This document shows positions 35,084 to 43,170 of a DNA stretch of 64,000 nucleotides, in pieces (position 1 is the first letter of the stretch; each line of letters opens with the position of its first letter). The position numbers and the translations under genes were made by a program. This stretch comes from Rhizobium sp. 18055 (GTDB taxonomy: Bacteria; Pseudomonadota; Alphaproteobacteria; Rhizobiales; Rhizobiaceae): assembly GCF_902706285.1 (NCBI RefSeq), contig NZ_CACSKD010000001.1:1-64000 (forward strand), given 5' to 3'. The notes under the pieces are model-generated. The model was given only the letters and a program-made list of their open reading frames with translations. It was not told the DNA's origin and searched no databases.

Positions 35084-35380
35084 TTACAGCGCGCTCGGTA
35101 TGGGAACGCCGAGGCGTTCGGCATGGTCGCGCAGCGGTTCGATGATGCCGGGAAAGAGGCGGAGGCCATCGGCAAGTGCCGCACGCTTGTGTGCCAATCC
35201 GCTTTCGCCCGGCAGGCGAACGCGCTCGACGCCGGGGCGCGGCGGATTGTCGTGGCAGGTGTCGGCGAGCCACCCCGTCTGGCGTAGGAAATCATCGCGC
35301 CCGCCGGCGGCGGCAAACAGGTTTTTGGCAAAGCGGCGCAGCGTATCGGGCGCGTAGCGGATGTCGGCGGTTTCGCTCAT
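35084..35380 (-). pseudogene. Internally deleted Ldh2-family (malate/lactate) dehydrogenase remnant
   Basis: The 98-codon frame joins the start of an Ldh2/YlbC-type NAD-dependent dehydrogenase (about residues 1-26, IRYAPDTLRRFAKNLFAAAG) directly to its normal C-terminal part (about residues 27-98, from GRDDFLRQTGWLAD through PPRPGVERVRLPGE to the end). Intact proteins are about 350 residues, so roughly 250 residues with the active site and NAD pocket are missing, in frame. The product cannot be catalytic. It is the last gene of the leftward sugar-acid operon, and the gene before it is also damaged. Confidence 0.78.
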
Positions 35381-35470
35381 CAGTTTCTCCGTGAGTTTAG
35401 GACCGGGAAGTGCTCACCGCGCCAAAAGGCGCGGCTCGAGCGTCTTTCCATCAAGGACATCAAGGACGTT

Positions 35471-36379
35471 CTATGCCGCCATCACCGACATCGCCCGCTT
35501 GGCATCGAGTGTGACGCCGGCGACGTGGGGTGTGACCAGTGTATTGGGGAGCTGGAACAGCGGGTTGTCGATGCCAGGCGGTTCGCACGCGAAACTGTCG
35601 AGCCCGGCGCCGCCCAGGCGACCTTCCTCCAGCGCCTGAGCGAGCGCCACCTCATCCACCACTTCGCCACGCGCCGTGTTGATCAGAAATGCGCCGGGCT
35701 TCATCAGCCGGATTCGACGCGCATCAATCAGCTTGGTGGTATCAGGTGTCAGCGGACCGTGGAGGCTGACAATATCGGAGCCTGCAAGAAGCGCGTCCAG
35801 ATCGGTTTCGCGTCGCACCGCTGATGTGAATGCGCCGTCTGCGGCATGCGGATCAAACGCTGTGACCACCAAGCCGATCGCATCGGCCATCTTCGCCAGC
35901 GCCTGGCCGACAAAGCCGAAACCGACGATACCGAGGCGTTGGCCGCGCAGTTCACGTCCCTGATACTGGCTCTTGTCCCATATGCCGTCCCGGATCAGGG
36001 CATCCTGTCGCGGCAGATCCTTGGCCAGTGCCATGATCATGGCCAGCGCATGTTCGGCAACCGAATGCCCATTGCTGCCCGTGGTCATCGATACGGATAT
36101 GTCGAGCTCGGTTGCTGCCTTGACGTCGATGTCATTGGTGCAGACGCCGTGCTTGGCGATATGCCGGAGTTTACCGCCAGCCTTCATCTCCTCGGAGCCC
36201 AGCGTCTCAGTCACAAGCCGCAGGATCACGGCGTCCGGCTTGTGGGCTTTCATGATGTCGATGATGGCTTGCCGGTCGAGATAAGGCGCTGTGGTCATAA
36301 CCGTAACGCCGGCCGCGACCAGAAGAGACAGCCCTTCGGGCGCCAGTTCTCCTCCGAGAACGATAACAGTCTTGTCCAT
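35471..36379 (-). CDS. D-isomer-specific 2-hydroxyacid dehydrogenase, C-terminus cut by an amber codon
   Basis: A 302-residue NAD(P)-dependent dehydrogenase. The Rossmann motif GIVGFGFVGQALAKM is at about 150-164, followed by catalytic Arg in INTARGEV, Glu in DSFACEPPG and His in VTPHVAGVT. The frame ends at TAG after MSVMAA. Directly beyond, the same frame reads NVLDVLDGKTLEPRLLAR and then TGA (35414), which is exactly the expected C-terminal helix of this family. A one-base change of a sense codon to TAG therefore removes about 19 residues. The catalytic residues remain, so partial activity is possible. Substrates are likely sugar-derived 2-hydroxy or 2-keto acids, judging from the operon. 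Confidence 0.85.
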   Translation of the reverse strand: MDKTVIVLGGELAPEGLSLLVAAGVTVMTTAPYLDRQAIIDIMKAHKPDAVILRLVTETLGSEEMKAGGKLRHIAKHGVCTNDIDVKAATELDISVSMTTGSNGHSVAEHALAMIMALAKDLPRQDALIRDGIWDKSQYQGRELRGQRLGIVGFGFVGQALAKMADAIGLVVTAFDPHAADGAFTSAVRRETDLDALLAGSDIVSLHGPLTPDTTKLIDARRIRLMKPGAFLINTARGEVVDEVALAQALEEGRLGGAGLDSFACEPPGIDNPLFQLPNTLVTPHVAGVTLDAKRAMSVMAA

Positions 36380-36458
36380 TGCTCGTCTCCTCCCGAGAGA
36401 ATGGAAAGCCAGCGGCGCGAAGGCGCGCCGTTGGCCATTCAGATCGTTTTCGAACTAC

Positions 36459-37448
36459 TCAGGCCACCTGACGGCGGGGCGAGCGTGCCATCAATCTGGC
36501 ATAGGCAATCGCCGAGAGCATGTTGACGTGGTTGGCCTTGCCGGTCCCGGCGATGTCGAAGGCTGTGCCGTGGTCGACCGAGACGCGATCGATCGGCAGG
36601 CCGAGCGAGACGTTGACGGCTGTCTCGAAGGCCACGAGCTTGATCGGGATGTGACCCTGATCGTGATACTGCGCGATGATCAGGTCGAACGCGCCGTTAT
36701 AGGCGCGGGCAAATACCGTATCCGCCGAAATAGGACCGACGACGTCGATGCCCTTGGCCTGCGCCAGTTCGACGGCGGGTGCCAGGAATTCCATGTCTTC
36801 GGTTCCGAACAGGCCATTTTCGCCGCAATGCGGGTTGAGACCTGCAACGGCGATACGCGCCTTCTTGCCGAGCCGCATGAAATGATTGTGACCGGCCTCG
36901 ATGGTCGCCAGCACGCGCTCGGTCCTGGCGCGCTCGATAGCGCCCTTCAGCGAGATATGGGTGGAGACGTGAATGGTGTTCAGCCGTTCCGAGGCGAGGA
37001 GCATGAACGAGCTTTTCGAGCCCGTCAGATGCGCCAGGAGCCCGGTGTGACCATCGAAATGGTGGCCGGCAAGGTTCATCGCTTCCTTGTTGATCGGCGC
37101 GGTGACGATGACGTCGGCTTCACCGGACATGGCGAGATCGACGGCGCGGGTGATGTAGCGCACTGACGCATCGCCGGCGACCGGGCTCACCTTGCCGATC
37201 TCGGGCAAGGGTGCCCCGAGATCCACTTCATCGACGGCGATCGTGTCGGCACCGGACGATCCTGCAAGCGCAAATTTCAGGCCGGTCTCGGCAGAGCGAT
37301 TGGCGCGTTCAAGTGCTTCGGTATTGCCGACGATCACGAAATCGCGGCGCTCCACTTCCGGCATAGCAGCCAGCGCCTTGACGATCACTTCAGAGCCGAC
37401 GCCCGCCGGATCACCAAGCGTCACCGCGACTTTCGCATTCCTGTCCAT
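36459..37448 (-). CDS. pdxA2: PdxA-family dehydrogenase, probable PdxA2 (4-phospho-threonate/erythronate type)
   Basis: A 329-residue metal-dependent NAD dehydrogenase of the 4-hydroxythreonine-4-phosphate family. Present are [17 protein letters not shown] at the N-terminus and the metal-binding histidines in [24 protein letters not shown] and [12 protein letters not shown]. PdxA of vitamin B6 synthesis and PdxA2 share this fold. PdxA2 oxidatively decarboxylates D-threonate-4-P or erythronate-4-P to dihydroxyacetone phosphate. A DUF1537 kinase gene in the same locus (47130) argues for PdxA2. It sits between the iron alcohol dehydrogenase and the truncated hydroxyacid dehydrogenase in one leftward operon. 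Confidence 0.87.
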   Translation of the reverse strand: MDRNAKVAVTLGDPAGVGSEVIVKALAAMPEVERRDFVIVGNTEALERANRSAETGLKFALAGSSGADTIAVDEVDLGAPLPEIGKVSPVAGDASVRYITRAVDLAMSGEADVIVTAPINKEAMNLAGHHFDGHTGLLAHLTGSKSSFMLLASERLNTIHVSTHISLKGAIERARTERVLATIEAGHNHFMRLGKKARIAVAGLNPHCGENGLFGTEDMEFLAPAVELAQAKGIDVVGPISADTVFARAYNGAFDLIIAQYHDQGHIPIKLVAFETAVNVSLGLPIDRVSVDHGTAFDIAGTGKANHVNMLSAIAYARLMARSPRRQVA

Positions 37449-37479
37449 CAGTCAGATTCCCTTTTTGGATCGCACGCGC

Positions 37480-38613
37480 CTAGAAGGCGGCCTGGTATAT
37501 CGAGCGTATATCGGCGCGCGACAGATCGCGCGGATTGTTGTCGAGCAGGCGACGGATGGCAAAGGCATCGTCGGCCATCGCATCCAGATCGCTATCCGGC
37601 ACGCCGAGCGCTGACAGCTTCATCTCGATGCCGAGATCGGCACAGAAGGAATAGGCCGCCTCGAATACCGATTTGACATCTTCCGATGCCTTGCGATCGA
37701 GCGCATCCATCACCGCGCGGGTCTTTTCCGGAACCGATGGCGTGTTGAAAGCCAGAACATGCGGGAAGATCAGCGCGTTGGCCGCGCCATGGGCGACATG
37801 CCAGCGGGTACCAAGGGGATAGGCGAGCGCGTGTCCGCCTGCGGTGTTGACCGGGCCGAGACAAAAGCCGCCGTAAAGCGAGGCCAGAGAAAGGCCTGCG
37901 CGCGCCTCGGCATCCGCGCCATCCTTGACCGCACGGGCCAGATACTTGCCGACAAGACGCGTTCCCTCGATCGCGTAGAGGTCGACCATCGGATGCGCCT
38001 TGCGATTGGTGAAAGCCTCGACGCAATGCGCCATGGCATCGACGCCGGTGGCGGCTGTGGTGCGCGCAGGCACGGTGAATGTCAGCGCCGGGTCGATGAC
38101 GGCAATGTCGGCCAGCATGTGAATGCTCTCGACGGCAAGCTTTGCCATCGTCTTCGGATCGGTCACCAGGGCGCGAATGCCGGCTTCACTGCCTGTTCCG
38201 GCCGTCGTCGGCACCTGTGCCAGTGCCACGCGGCGCGGGCCATGAACCTTGTTCGGACCGACGACCTCGTGCAACGTCTGCTGCGAGCCGGCCAGCACCG
38301 CGGCAAGCTTGGCAAGATCCATGGCGCTGCCTCCGCCGAAGCCCACCACCAGTTGGGCGTCCGCGGCATTGGCGGCGGCAAGAACCTTGTCGAGGTTGGC
38401 GGTGTCGGGCTCGGGTGTCACGTCCGCAAAGACGGTGACATCGCCCTTGAGCGCTAGCGAATCGACCCGCGTTGCATTGAAGGCATCGGAAATCACCAGA
38501 ATTCTGGCGTAACCTTTGTCGTCCGCCCACTTGCCGAGACGCTCCGCCGTACCGACGCCGAATTCGATCACGGACGGCCGGATCATTGTGATAGGCGAAT
38601 CCAAGCTGACCAC
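37480..38613 (-). CDS. Iron-containing (group III) alcohol dehydrogenase
   Basis: A 377-residue NAD(P)-dependent dehydrogenase of the Fe-ADH/maleylacetate reductase family. The GGGSAMDLAK nucleotide motif is at about residues 94-103, PTTAGTGSE follows, and the metal site is carried by DAMAHCVEAF and the GGHALAYPLGTRWHVAHGAAN stretch. The GTG start at 38613 has GGAGGA about ten bases upstream and no better ATG. The gene begins a leftward transcript after a 347-base gap with promoter-like sequence. It probably reduces an aldehyde, or oxidises an alcohol or hydroxy acid, in sugar-acid breakdown. Confidence 0.9.
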   Translation of the reverse strand: MVSLDSPITMIRPSVIEFGVGTAERLGKWADDKGYARILVISDAFNATRVDSLALKGDVTVFADVTPEPDTANLDKVLAAANAADAQLVVGFGGGSAMDLAKLAAVLAGSQQTLHEVVGPNKVHGPRRVALAQVPTTAGTGSEAGIRALVTDPKTMAKLAVESIHMLADIAVIDPALTFTVPARTTAATGVDAMAHCVEAFTNRKAHPMVDLYAIEGTRLVGKYLARAVKDGADAEARAGLSLASLYGGFCLGPVNTAGGHALAYPLGTRWHVAHGAANALIFPHVLAFNTPSVPEKTRAVMDALDRKASEDVKSVFEAAYSFCADLGIEMKLSALGVPDSDLDAMADDAFAIRRLLDNNPRDLSRADIRSIYQAAF

Positions 38614-38693
38614 TGGACCACTCCTCCCTGCGGTGTTGCGGCGCTTAGAAGCGTCGCCAAGATGTAAATTTGTTATATCAGCTTACTCCGTTT

Positions 38694-38706
38694 GGCAAGC
38701 CTTGCC
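38694..38706. promoter_or_regulatory. GGCAAG-C-CTTGCC palindrome over the -35 element
   Basis: A perfect 6-1-6 inverted repeat overlapping the putative -35 hexamer of the leftward promoter, a place where a bound repressor would block RNA polymerase. LacI- or GntR-type control is possible, but the binding protein is unknown. Confidence 0.45.
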
Positions 38707-38764
38707 GGCGGATTTGACATGAAAATCGACGAAAACGTCAGATGTCACTTGGAATACGCTTCCG

Positions 38765-38788
38765 ATCAATGCGTAATAGCGCATTGAT
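38765..38788. repeat. 9-bp inverted repeat with 6-base loop
   Basis: ATCAATGCG-TAATAG-CGCATTGAT has perfect 9-base arms. It lies about 160 bases upstream of the alcohol dehydrogenase start and 170 bases beyond the end of the beta-propeller gene. It could be an operator or a hairpin in the transcript; there is no T-run. Confidence 0.5.
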
Positions 38789-38960
38789 AATACGATGTTT
38801 TACCCGACGAAGACACGCAAGATCGAGCAGCATGGCCGTATCCGCAGTGAACACGCGAGCTTGTCAATTCTCTGGCTAAGAATTGTAAATCTGACGCGAA
38901 ATGCTCAGTGGCTCGACGCGTCAGATGGATTGAAATTCACAACCGATAGCCCGTCGCGCG

Positions 38961-40148
38961 TCAAGCAATCGCCTGCGGTGACAGCCGTACGTATTTGATC
39001 GCCCGGCGATAATAGGTGTAGGCGACATGCACCACGCCGTCCGGTCCCTGCGTGATGGAGGGGTAGGAAAACTCGCGGTTGACCGCGTCTTTCGAGTTGT
39101 TGCTCAGGCAGTATCCGTCGCCCGTGTCGAGGTCGATGTGGCGCGGAAAGCTTGCGCCGTTATCTGTCGAGAAGGCGATGCTGAGCGGCGCGCGCGGCAC
39201 GCCCCAGATGGCTTTGCGCCGATCGCTTGGCTGCGCAGGCGCGGCCGGCGTCTGTCCGTCCCCCTCGATCTCGTCATAGAGCGAAAGCCGTCTCGCATCC
39301 GACATCGATGCGTTTGAATGATTGTAAACCACTGCAATCACGCCATCTTTCAACCTAACGGCCTGTATCGACGAGTTGTTGTTTGGAAGATCGATCGGCT
39401 GCGGCGCACTCCATTGCTTGCCACCATCTCGGGATCGGCTGGACAATATGGATTCGGCAAAACGATTGCGGTAGAAGGCGACAAGGTCGTTGCCATCCAG
39501 CTGCACGATGTTCATGTGGACAGCGCCAAGGCTGTCCGGAACCTCGGTCATGGTCCAGTTCTTGCCCTCGTCGGGCGATACGAGCACCGCTGCCGTATCC
39601 GCGTCGCCCGTCCAGCGCTCACCGGGCAATCCAACGCAGCGAAACGCCGGCAATAGCCATGTGCCGCTGCTGTTGACGATGATAGGCTGGCGGACAAATG
39701 TGCCGGGTATGTCGCAGAGCAGGCGCGCATCGCCGAATGACTTGCCGCCATCCGCCGAGATCCGACATTTAACAACCGCACCATCCTGATTGCCTGATGT
39801 CTGTGACGTATAGAGCAGCCAGACATTCCCATCCGGGGCATTGAATATTAACGGGTTTTGCTCGGATTTCGCCGGATCGTCAGTCATTCTCTCCGGCTGA
39901 GACCATCGCGCCGCGCCAGGTGCCAGCCGCGACATGTAAATCGATATGTCGCCCATGCCTTCCATCGTGCCGCCGAACCAGACGCAGGTCAGCGTCCCAT
40001 CGGGCAGAAAGGCGAGATTGGCGGCGTGGTTCTGGATGCAGGGCGAGGGGAGATAGGCATCGCTACGACCGGTTACGGTGGGGTTGGCGATCACGTCGCC
40101 GGTCATCAGTGCTGGAACAGCCTCCGGCTGCAAGCCTGTAAAGGTCAT
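38961..40148 (-). CDS. Cytoplasmic sialidase-like (BNR/Asp-box) beta-propeller protein
   Basis: A 395-residue protein with four Asp-box turns (SADGGKSF, SPDEGKNW, SRDGGKQW, STDNGASF), indicating a sialidase-fold beta-propeller of the BNR_2 type. There is no signal peptide, so it should act in the cytoplasm on an imported glycoside. Annotation pipelines name such proteins exo-alpha-sialidase, yet the locus has no sialic-acid genes of the usual set (no NanE or NanK epimerase/kinase). The fold also hosts rhamnosidases and rhamnose-glucuronate lyases. A hydrolase or lyase acting on a uronate- or sugar-acid-containing oligomer is my inference. The aldolase gene upstream ends 11 bases before its start. 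Confidence 0.8.
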   Translation of the reverse strand: MTFTGLQPEAVPALMTGDVIANPTVTGRSDAYLPSPCIQNHAANLAFLPDGTLTCVWFGGTMEGMGDISIYMSRLAPGAARWSQPERMTDDPAKSEQNPLIFNAPDGNVWLLYTSQTSGNQDGAVVKCRISADGGKSFGDARLLCDIPGTFVRQPIIVNSSGTWLLPAFRCVGLPGERWTGDADTAAVLVSPDEGKNWTMTEVPDSLGAVHMNIVQLDGNDLVAFYRNRFAESILSSRSRDGGKQWSAPQPIDLPNNNSSIQAVRLKDGVIAVVYNHSNASMSDARRLSLYDEIEGDGQTPAAPAQPSDRRKAIWGVPRAPLSIAFSTDNGASFPRHIDLDTGDGYCLSNNSKDAVNREFSYPSITQGPDGVVHVAYTYYRRAIKYVRLSPQAIA

Positions 40149-40159
40149 GATCGCACTCC

Positions 40160-41065
40160 TTACGGTAGCTTGGCGTAGGCTTCGGAGAGGCCCGCATAAT
40201 CGGCATCGCTGATCGGCATCAATGGTGCGCGGGTGCGCGTCCAGGCGGCGTTGCCGGTCTTCAGCCCGACCATGGCCTTGATCGTCGGGATCTGAACGTA
40301 AGAGTTGGAAAGCGTGCGATAGGCGTTGATACGTGCCTGGGCTTGATCAACGGCGGCGGTCTGTTCGGCGTTGTGGACCTTGTCGTACACCGTGCGCAGC
40401 GAACCCGCCACGAGATTGGACGTCGCGGTGATGCAACCGGCGCCACCGGCCTTCAGCAGCGGCAGCAGCAGCGGATCGGCGCCAGCCAGAACCGAGAAAC
40501 CAGGATAGGCAGCGATAATCGCCTGCATGTTGTTGAAATCGCCTGCAGATTCCTTGATGCCGACCACGGTGTCGGGGAAGGCTTCGATCAGTCGGCCGAT
40601 CAATGGCACGGATAGCGGAATGCCGGAGACCTGCGGGATATGGTAGAGAATGACCTGAAGCCTGTTGTCGCCGACGCCTTCCAGAATTTGCGAATAGGCG
40701 GCAAGCAGCCCGTCGTCGGAGACGCCCTTGTAATAGAATGGCGGAAGCATGACGACCTTGGTCACGCCGAGCGAAATCGCGTGCCTGGTCAGTTCCACGG
40801 TCTCGGCAATGGCCACGACGCCGGTGCCCGGGAGCAGCTTGTCAGCCGGGACGCCTGCCTTCAATGCGGCTTCGAGAATTGTCCGTCGCTCGCTCGATGA
40901 GAAGGAGTTTGCCTCACCCGTTGTGCCAAGCAGGGCAACGCCATGACAGCCTTCCGCCAGCAGCCGTTGGCAATGCTCGGTGAAAAGTCCGATATCCGGA
41001 CTTCCGTCGGCATTGAGCGGGGTGGCGGCGGCGCTGAATACGCCAGTGATCTTGTGGTTGTTCAT
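40160..41065 (-). CDS. DapA/NanA-family (dihydrodipicolinate synthase-like) aldolase
   Basis: A 301-residue class I aldolase barrel. GTTGEANSFS (about residues 47-56) is the family's pyruvate-binding loop, Tyr in VILYHIPQ and the Schiff-base lysine in VVGIKESAGD are in place. The family includes dihydrodipicolinate synthase, N-acetylneuraminate lyase, 2-keto-3-deoxygluconate aldolase and related enzymes. Its sugar-acid operon suggests cleavage of a 2-keto-3-deoxy acid to pyruvate and an aldehyde, not lysine synthesis. GAGGAGG precedes the ATG at 41065. It is the first gene of the leftward operon. Confidence 0.88.
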   Translation of the reverse strand: MNNHKITGVFSAAATPLNADGSPDIGLFTEHCQRLLAEGCHGVALLGTTGEANSFSSSERRTILEAALKAGVPADKLLPGTGVVAIAETVELTRHAISLGVTKVVMLPPFYYKGVSDDGLLAAYSQILEGVGDNRLQVILYHIPQVSGIPLSVPLIGRLIEAFPDTVVGIKESAGDFNNMQAIIAAYPGFSVLAGADPLLLPLLKAGGAGCITATSNLVAGSLRTVYDKVHNAEQTAAVDQAQARINAYRTLSNSYVQIPTIKAMVGLKTGNAAWTRTRAPLMPISDADYAGLSEAYAKLP

Positions 41066-41371
41066 GTCGTCCTCCTCGGATGAACGCCGCAGATATGGCG
41101 GCAGAGACCGAAAAATCGGCCTTCAAGATGGGTTTTTCTTCATCCTCTGATGTCATGTTGTCAATATAAAAATATAGAGTTGCTCTGAGCGAAATTTTCA
41201 AGTCATTGAAATTAATCGGTAAATTATTTTGTCGTTCGCTTGTCGGCGACTGCACATTAATTTCTATTGACATATTTACATGAACGAGCGAGTGTTTCCG
41301 CCATGTCATGACGCACTTTCGGGAAAGAGTGGAAAGTGGAGACGTCATTGATTTTGCCATGGGAGGGCAAC
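41066..41371. other. 306-base divergent promoter region of the sugar-acid island
   Basis: An AT-rich stretch between the aldolase gene and the binding-protein gene. It holds TTGACA sequences in both directions (rightward 41267-41272, leftward on plus 41159-41164) but no convincing -10 partners at 16-18 bases. It is the likely place for control by the GntR regulator at 48217, although I could not pick a clear operator. Confidence 0.5.
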
Positions 41372-43021
41372 ATGACTGATCGGAATGAAGGGAAGACTGC
41401 GTCGAGTGCGCAGATGTCGCGCCGCGACGCGCTGAAGCTTGGCCTTGCGGCCGGCGTTGGCCTGACCGTGTTCGGGCTGAATGCCAAGATCGTCATGGCT
41501 GATGACGGCCAGGTGCTGAAGGTTGCCAATCCGGCCTTCAACCAGGATTGGTCGCCGCTGCGCGGTGGCGGCGTTCCCTTCCGCTGGAATTCCATCTGGT
41601 GGGCTTCGCCGATGTACTTCGACAGCGAAGGCAAGATCCAGCCTTATGTCTTCACGAGCTGGGAATCGCCGGACAACAAGGTCTGGACCTTCAAGATCGA
41701 CCCCAAGGCCGTGTTTTCCGATGGCAGCAAGATCACCGCAGCCGACGTCAAGGGATCCTGGGAAGTCGCTTCCATGCCCAACACCAAGAGCCAGCGTGCC
41801 GACCAGGTGCTGAGCAAGGTGCAGGGCTACAAGGAAATCGGCGCCGGCTCCGGCAATGAGCTGACAGGTGTCGCCACGCCTGACGAGGGCACCGTGGTGG
41901 TGACGCTGACCGAAGCCGATCCGATCTTCTTCATGCGTCTTGCCAACCATATCGCCCCCATCACCAAGGCGTCGCAGTCTCGCGGCAGCGATGGCGAGGA
42001 AGTGGCAGACTGGTACAAGCCTGACAGCAGCGCTGCCTATTCCGGCCCGTTCAAGCTTACCAGCCTCGATATCGATGCCGGCAAGCTGGTATTCGAGCCG
42101 AACGAGAATTTCTTTGGTCCAAAGCCGAAGCTGGCACGCATCGAAATCACCTCGATCGAAGACAACGTCACCGCGACGTCGCTGATCAAATCGGGTGAAT
42201 TCAACGCCCATACCGAGCTGGTGACATCGACCATCATCCAGGATCTCGGCCCGGAATTTTCCGCCGGTCCGCTGATCCCGACCAGCCAGCACTTCTGGCT
42301 CAACATCAAGCGTGCGCCGATGGACGATCCGAAGGTGCGTCAGGCCCTGATCATGGCGATCGATCGCGATGGATTGTTCAAGGCATCCTACCCTGATGGT
42401 CCGCACAAGAAGGCCGACCAGATTCTGAACTCGGTACCGGGCGCCGACGATTCCGGCTTCGAGCCCTATCCGTTCGATCCGGCCGCTGCCAAGAAGCTGC
42501 TTGCCGAATCGAGCTATGGTGGGCCTGAGCGCCTGCCGAAGATCCTCTTCGTCGGCATCTCCGGCCCGGCCATTCAGGCGGCTGCTCAGTTCATCGCCGA
42601 GCAGTGGCGCCAGAACCTTGGCATCACCGCAGTCGATATGAAGCCGCAGCAGGACGCCTACGCAGGTCCGGACCAGAATGCGGTGCAGATCTTCCGCGAC
42701 GACGTGGGTACCCGCGTTCCCGATGCCGTCTCCTACCTGGCAGGCTCTATCGCCTCCACCTCGTCGAACGCGCAGAACAAGCTCGGCGGATACAAGAACG
42801 ACAAGGTCGATGCGGCATTAGCCGAAGCCGCCACCAAGGCCGCTGACGATCCTGCCCGCATCAAGCTTGCACAGGATGCACAGAAGGCATTCCGTGACGA
42901 TTGGGCCTTCATTCCATGGTATTCTCAGGCGATGTCGCGCTGGGCCACCAAGGAGGTCAAGGGCATGGAGAAGAACCTCGACTGGCAGGTCGTGGCACCT
43001 TGGGACATCTCGATCGGCTGA
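41372..43021 (+). CDS. Dipeptide-type ABC transporter substrate-binding protein (SBP family 5)
   Basis: A 549-residue periplasmic protein of the oligopeptide/nickel/opine-binding family. The N-terminus has a twin-arginine signal (SRRDALKLGLAAGVGLTVFGL, about residues 16-36), so it is exported folded. GGAGG six bases before ATG 41372 decides the start over GTG 41336. In rhizobia, family 5 binding proteins often carry sugars, oligosaccharides or sugar acids in place of peptides, in agreement with the flanking catabolic genes. A hairpin follows the stop. Confidence 0.92.
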   Translation: MTDRNEGKTASSAQMSRRDALKLGLAAGVGLTVFGLNAKIVMADDGQVLKVANPAFNQDWSPLRGGGVPFRWNSIWWASPMYFDSEGKIQPYVFTSWESPDNKVWTFKIDPKAVFSDGSKITAADVKGSWEVASMPNTKSQRADQVLSKVQGYKEIGAGSGNELTGVATPDEGTVVVTLTEADPIFFMRLANHIAPITKASQSRGSDGEEVADWYKPDSSAAYSGPFKLTSLDIDAGKLVFEPNENFFGPKPKLARIEITSIEDNVTATSLIKSGEFNAHTELVTSTIIQDLGPEFSAGPLIPTSQHFWLNIKRAPMDDPKVRQALIMAIDRDGLFKASYPDGPHKKADQILNSVPGADDSGFEPYPFDPAAAKKLLAESSYGGPERLPKILFVGISGPAIQAAAQFIAEQWRQNLGITAVDMKPQQDAYAGPDQNAVQIFRDDVGTRVPDAVSYLAGSIASTSSNAQNKLGGYKNDKVDAALAEAATKAADDPARIKLAQDAQKAFRDDWAFIPWYSQAMSRWATKEVKGMEKNLDWQVVAPWDISIG

Positions 43022-43065
43022 GCCGGCGACGTTCTGACAAGATAGCCCTCGGGCATCCGGCAACC

Positions 43066-43091
43066 GCGCGAAGACCGCAAGGCCTTCGCGC
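43066..43091 (+). terminator. Intercistronic hairpin between binding protein and permease
   Basis: GCGCGAAG and CTTCGCGC form an 8-bp stem, extended by CC/GG after one mismatch, with a GCAA tetraloop. It lies 45 bases after the stop with no T-run, suggesting mRNA stabilisation or partial attenuation that favours the binding protein. Confidence 0.6.
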
Positions 43092-43170
43092 AAGTTTCAA
43101 GAAGAGAAGGCATGCTCCGTGGGTCCAGCCCGCATGAGGAACCGTGCCGACCAACAGGTGGGAGGTGACC

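Larger units (their letters stand above)
38614..38960. other. 347-base intergenic region with promoter and two palindromes
   Basis: No supported gene. Read leftward there is TTGCCA (38693-38698), 15 bases, then TATAAC (38672-38677), a plausible promoter for the alcohol dehydrogenase operon. A GGCAAG-C-CTTGCC palindrome overlaps its -35 element, and a 9-bp inverted repeat lies further upstream; both are listed separately. Confidence 0.5.

Noticed and set aside
40160..41065. Calling the aldolase DapA of lysine synthesis or NanA of sialic-acid breakdown.
   Set aside because: Catalytic Lys and Tyr are shared across the whole family; the neighbours are sugar-acid genes and no other lysine or Nan genes are present.
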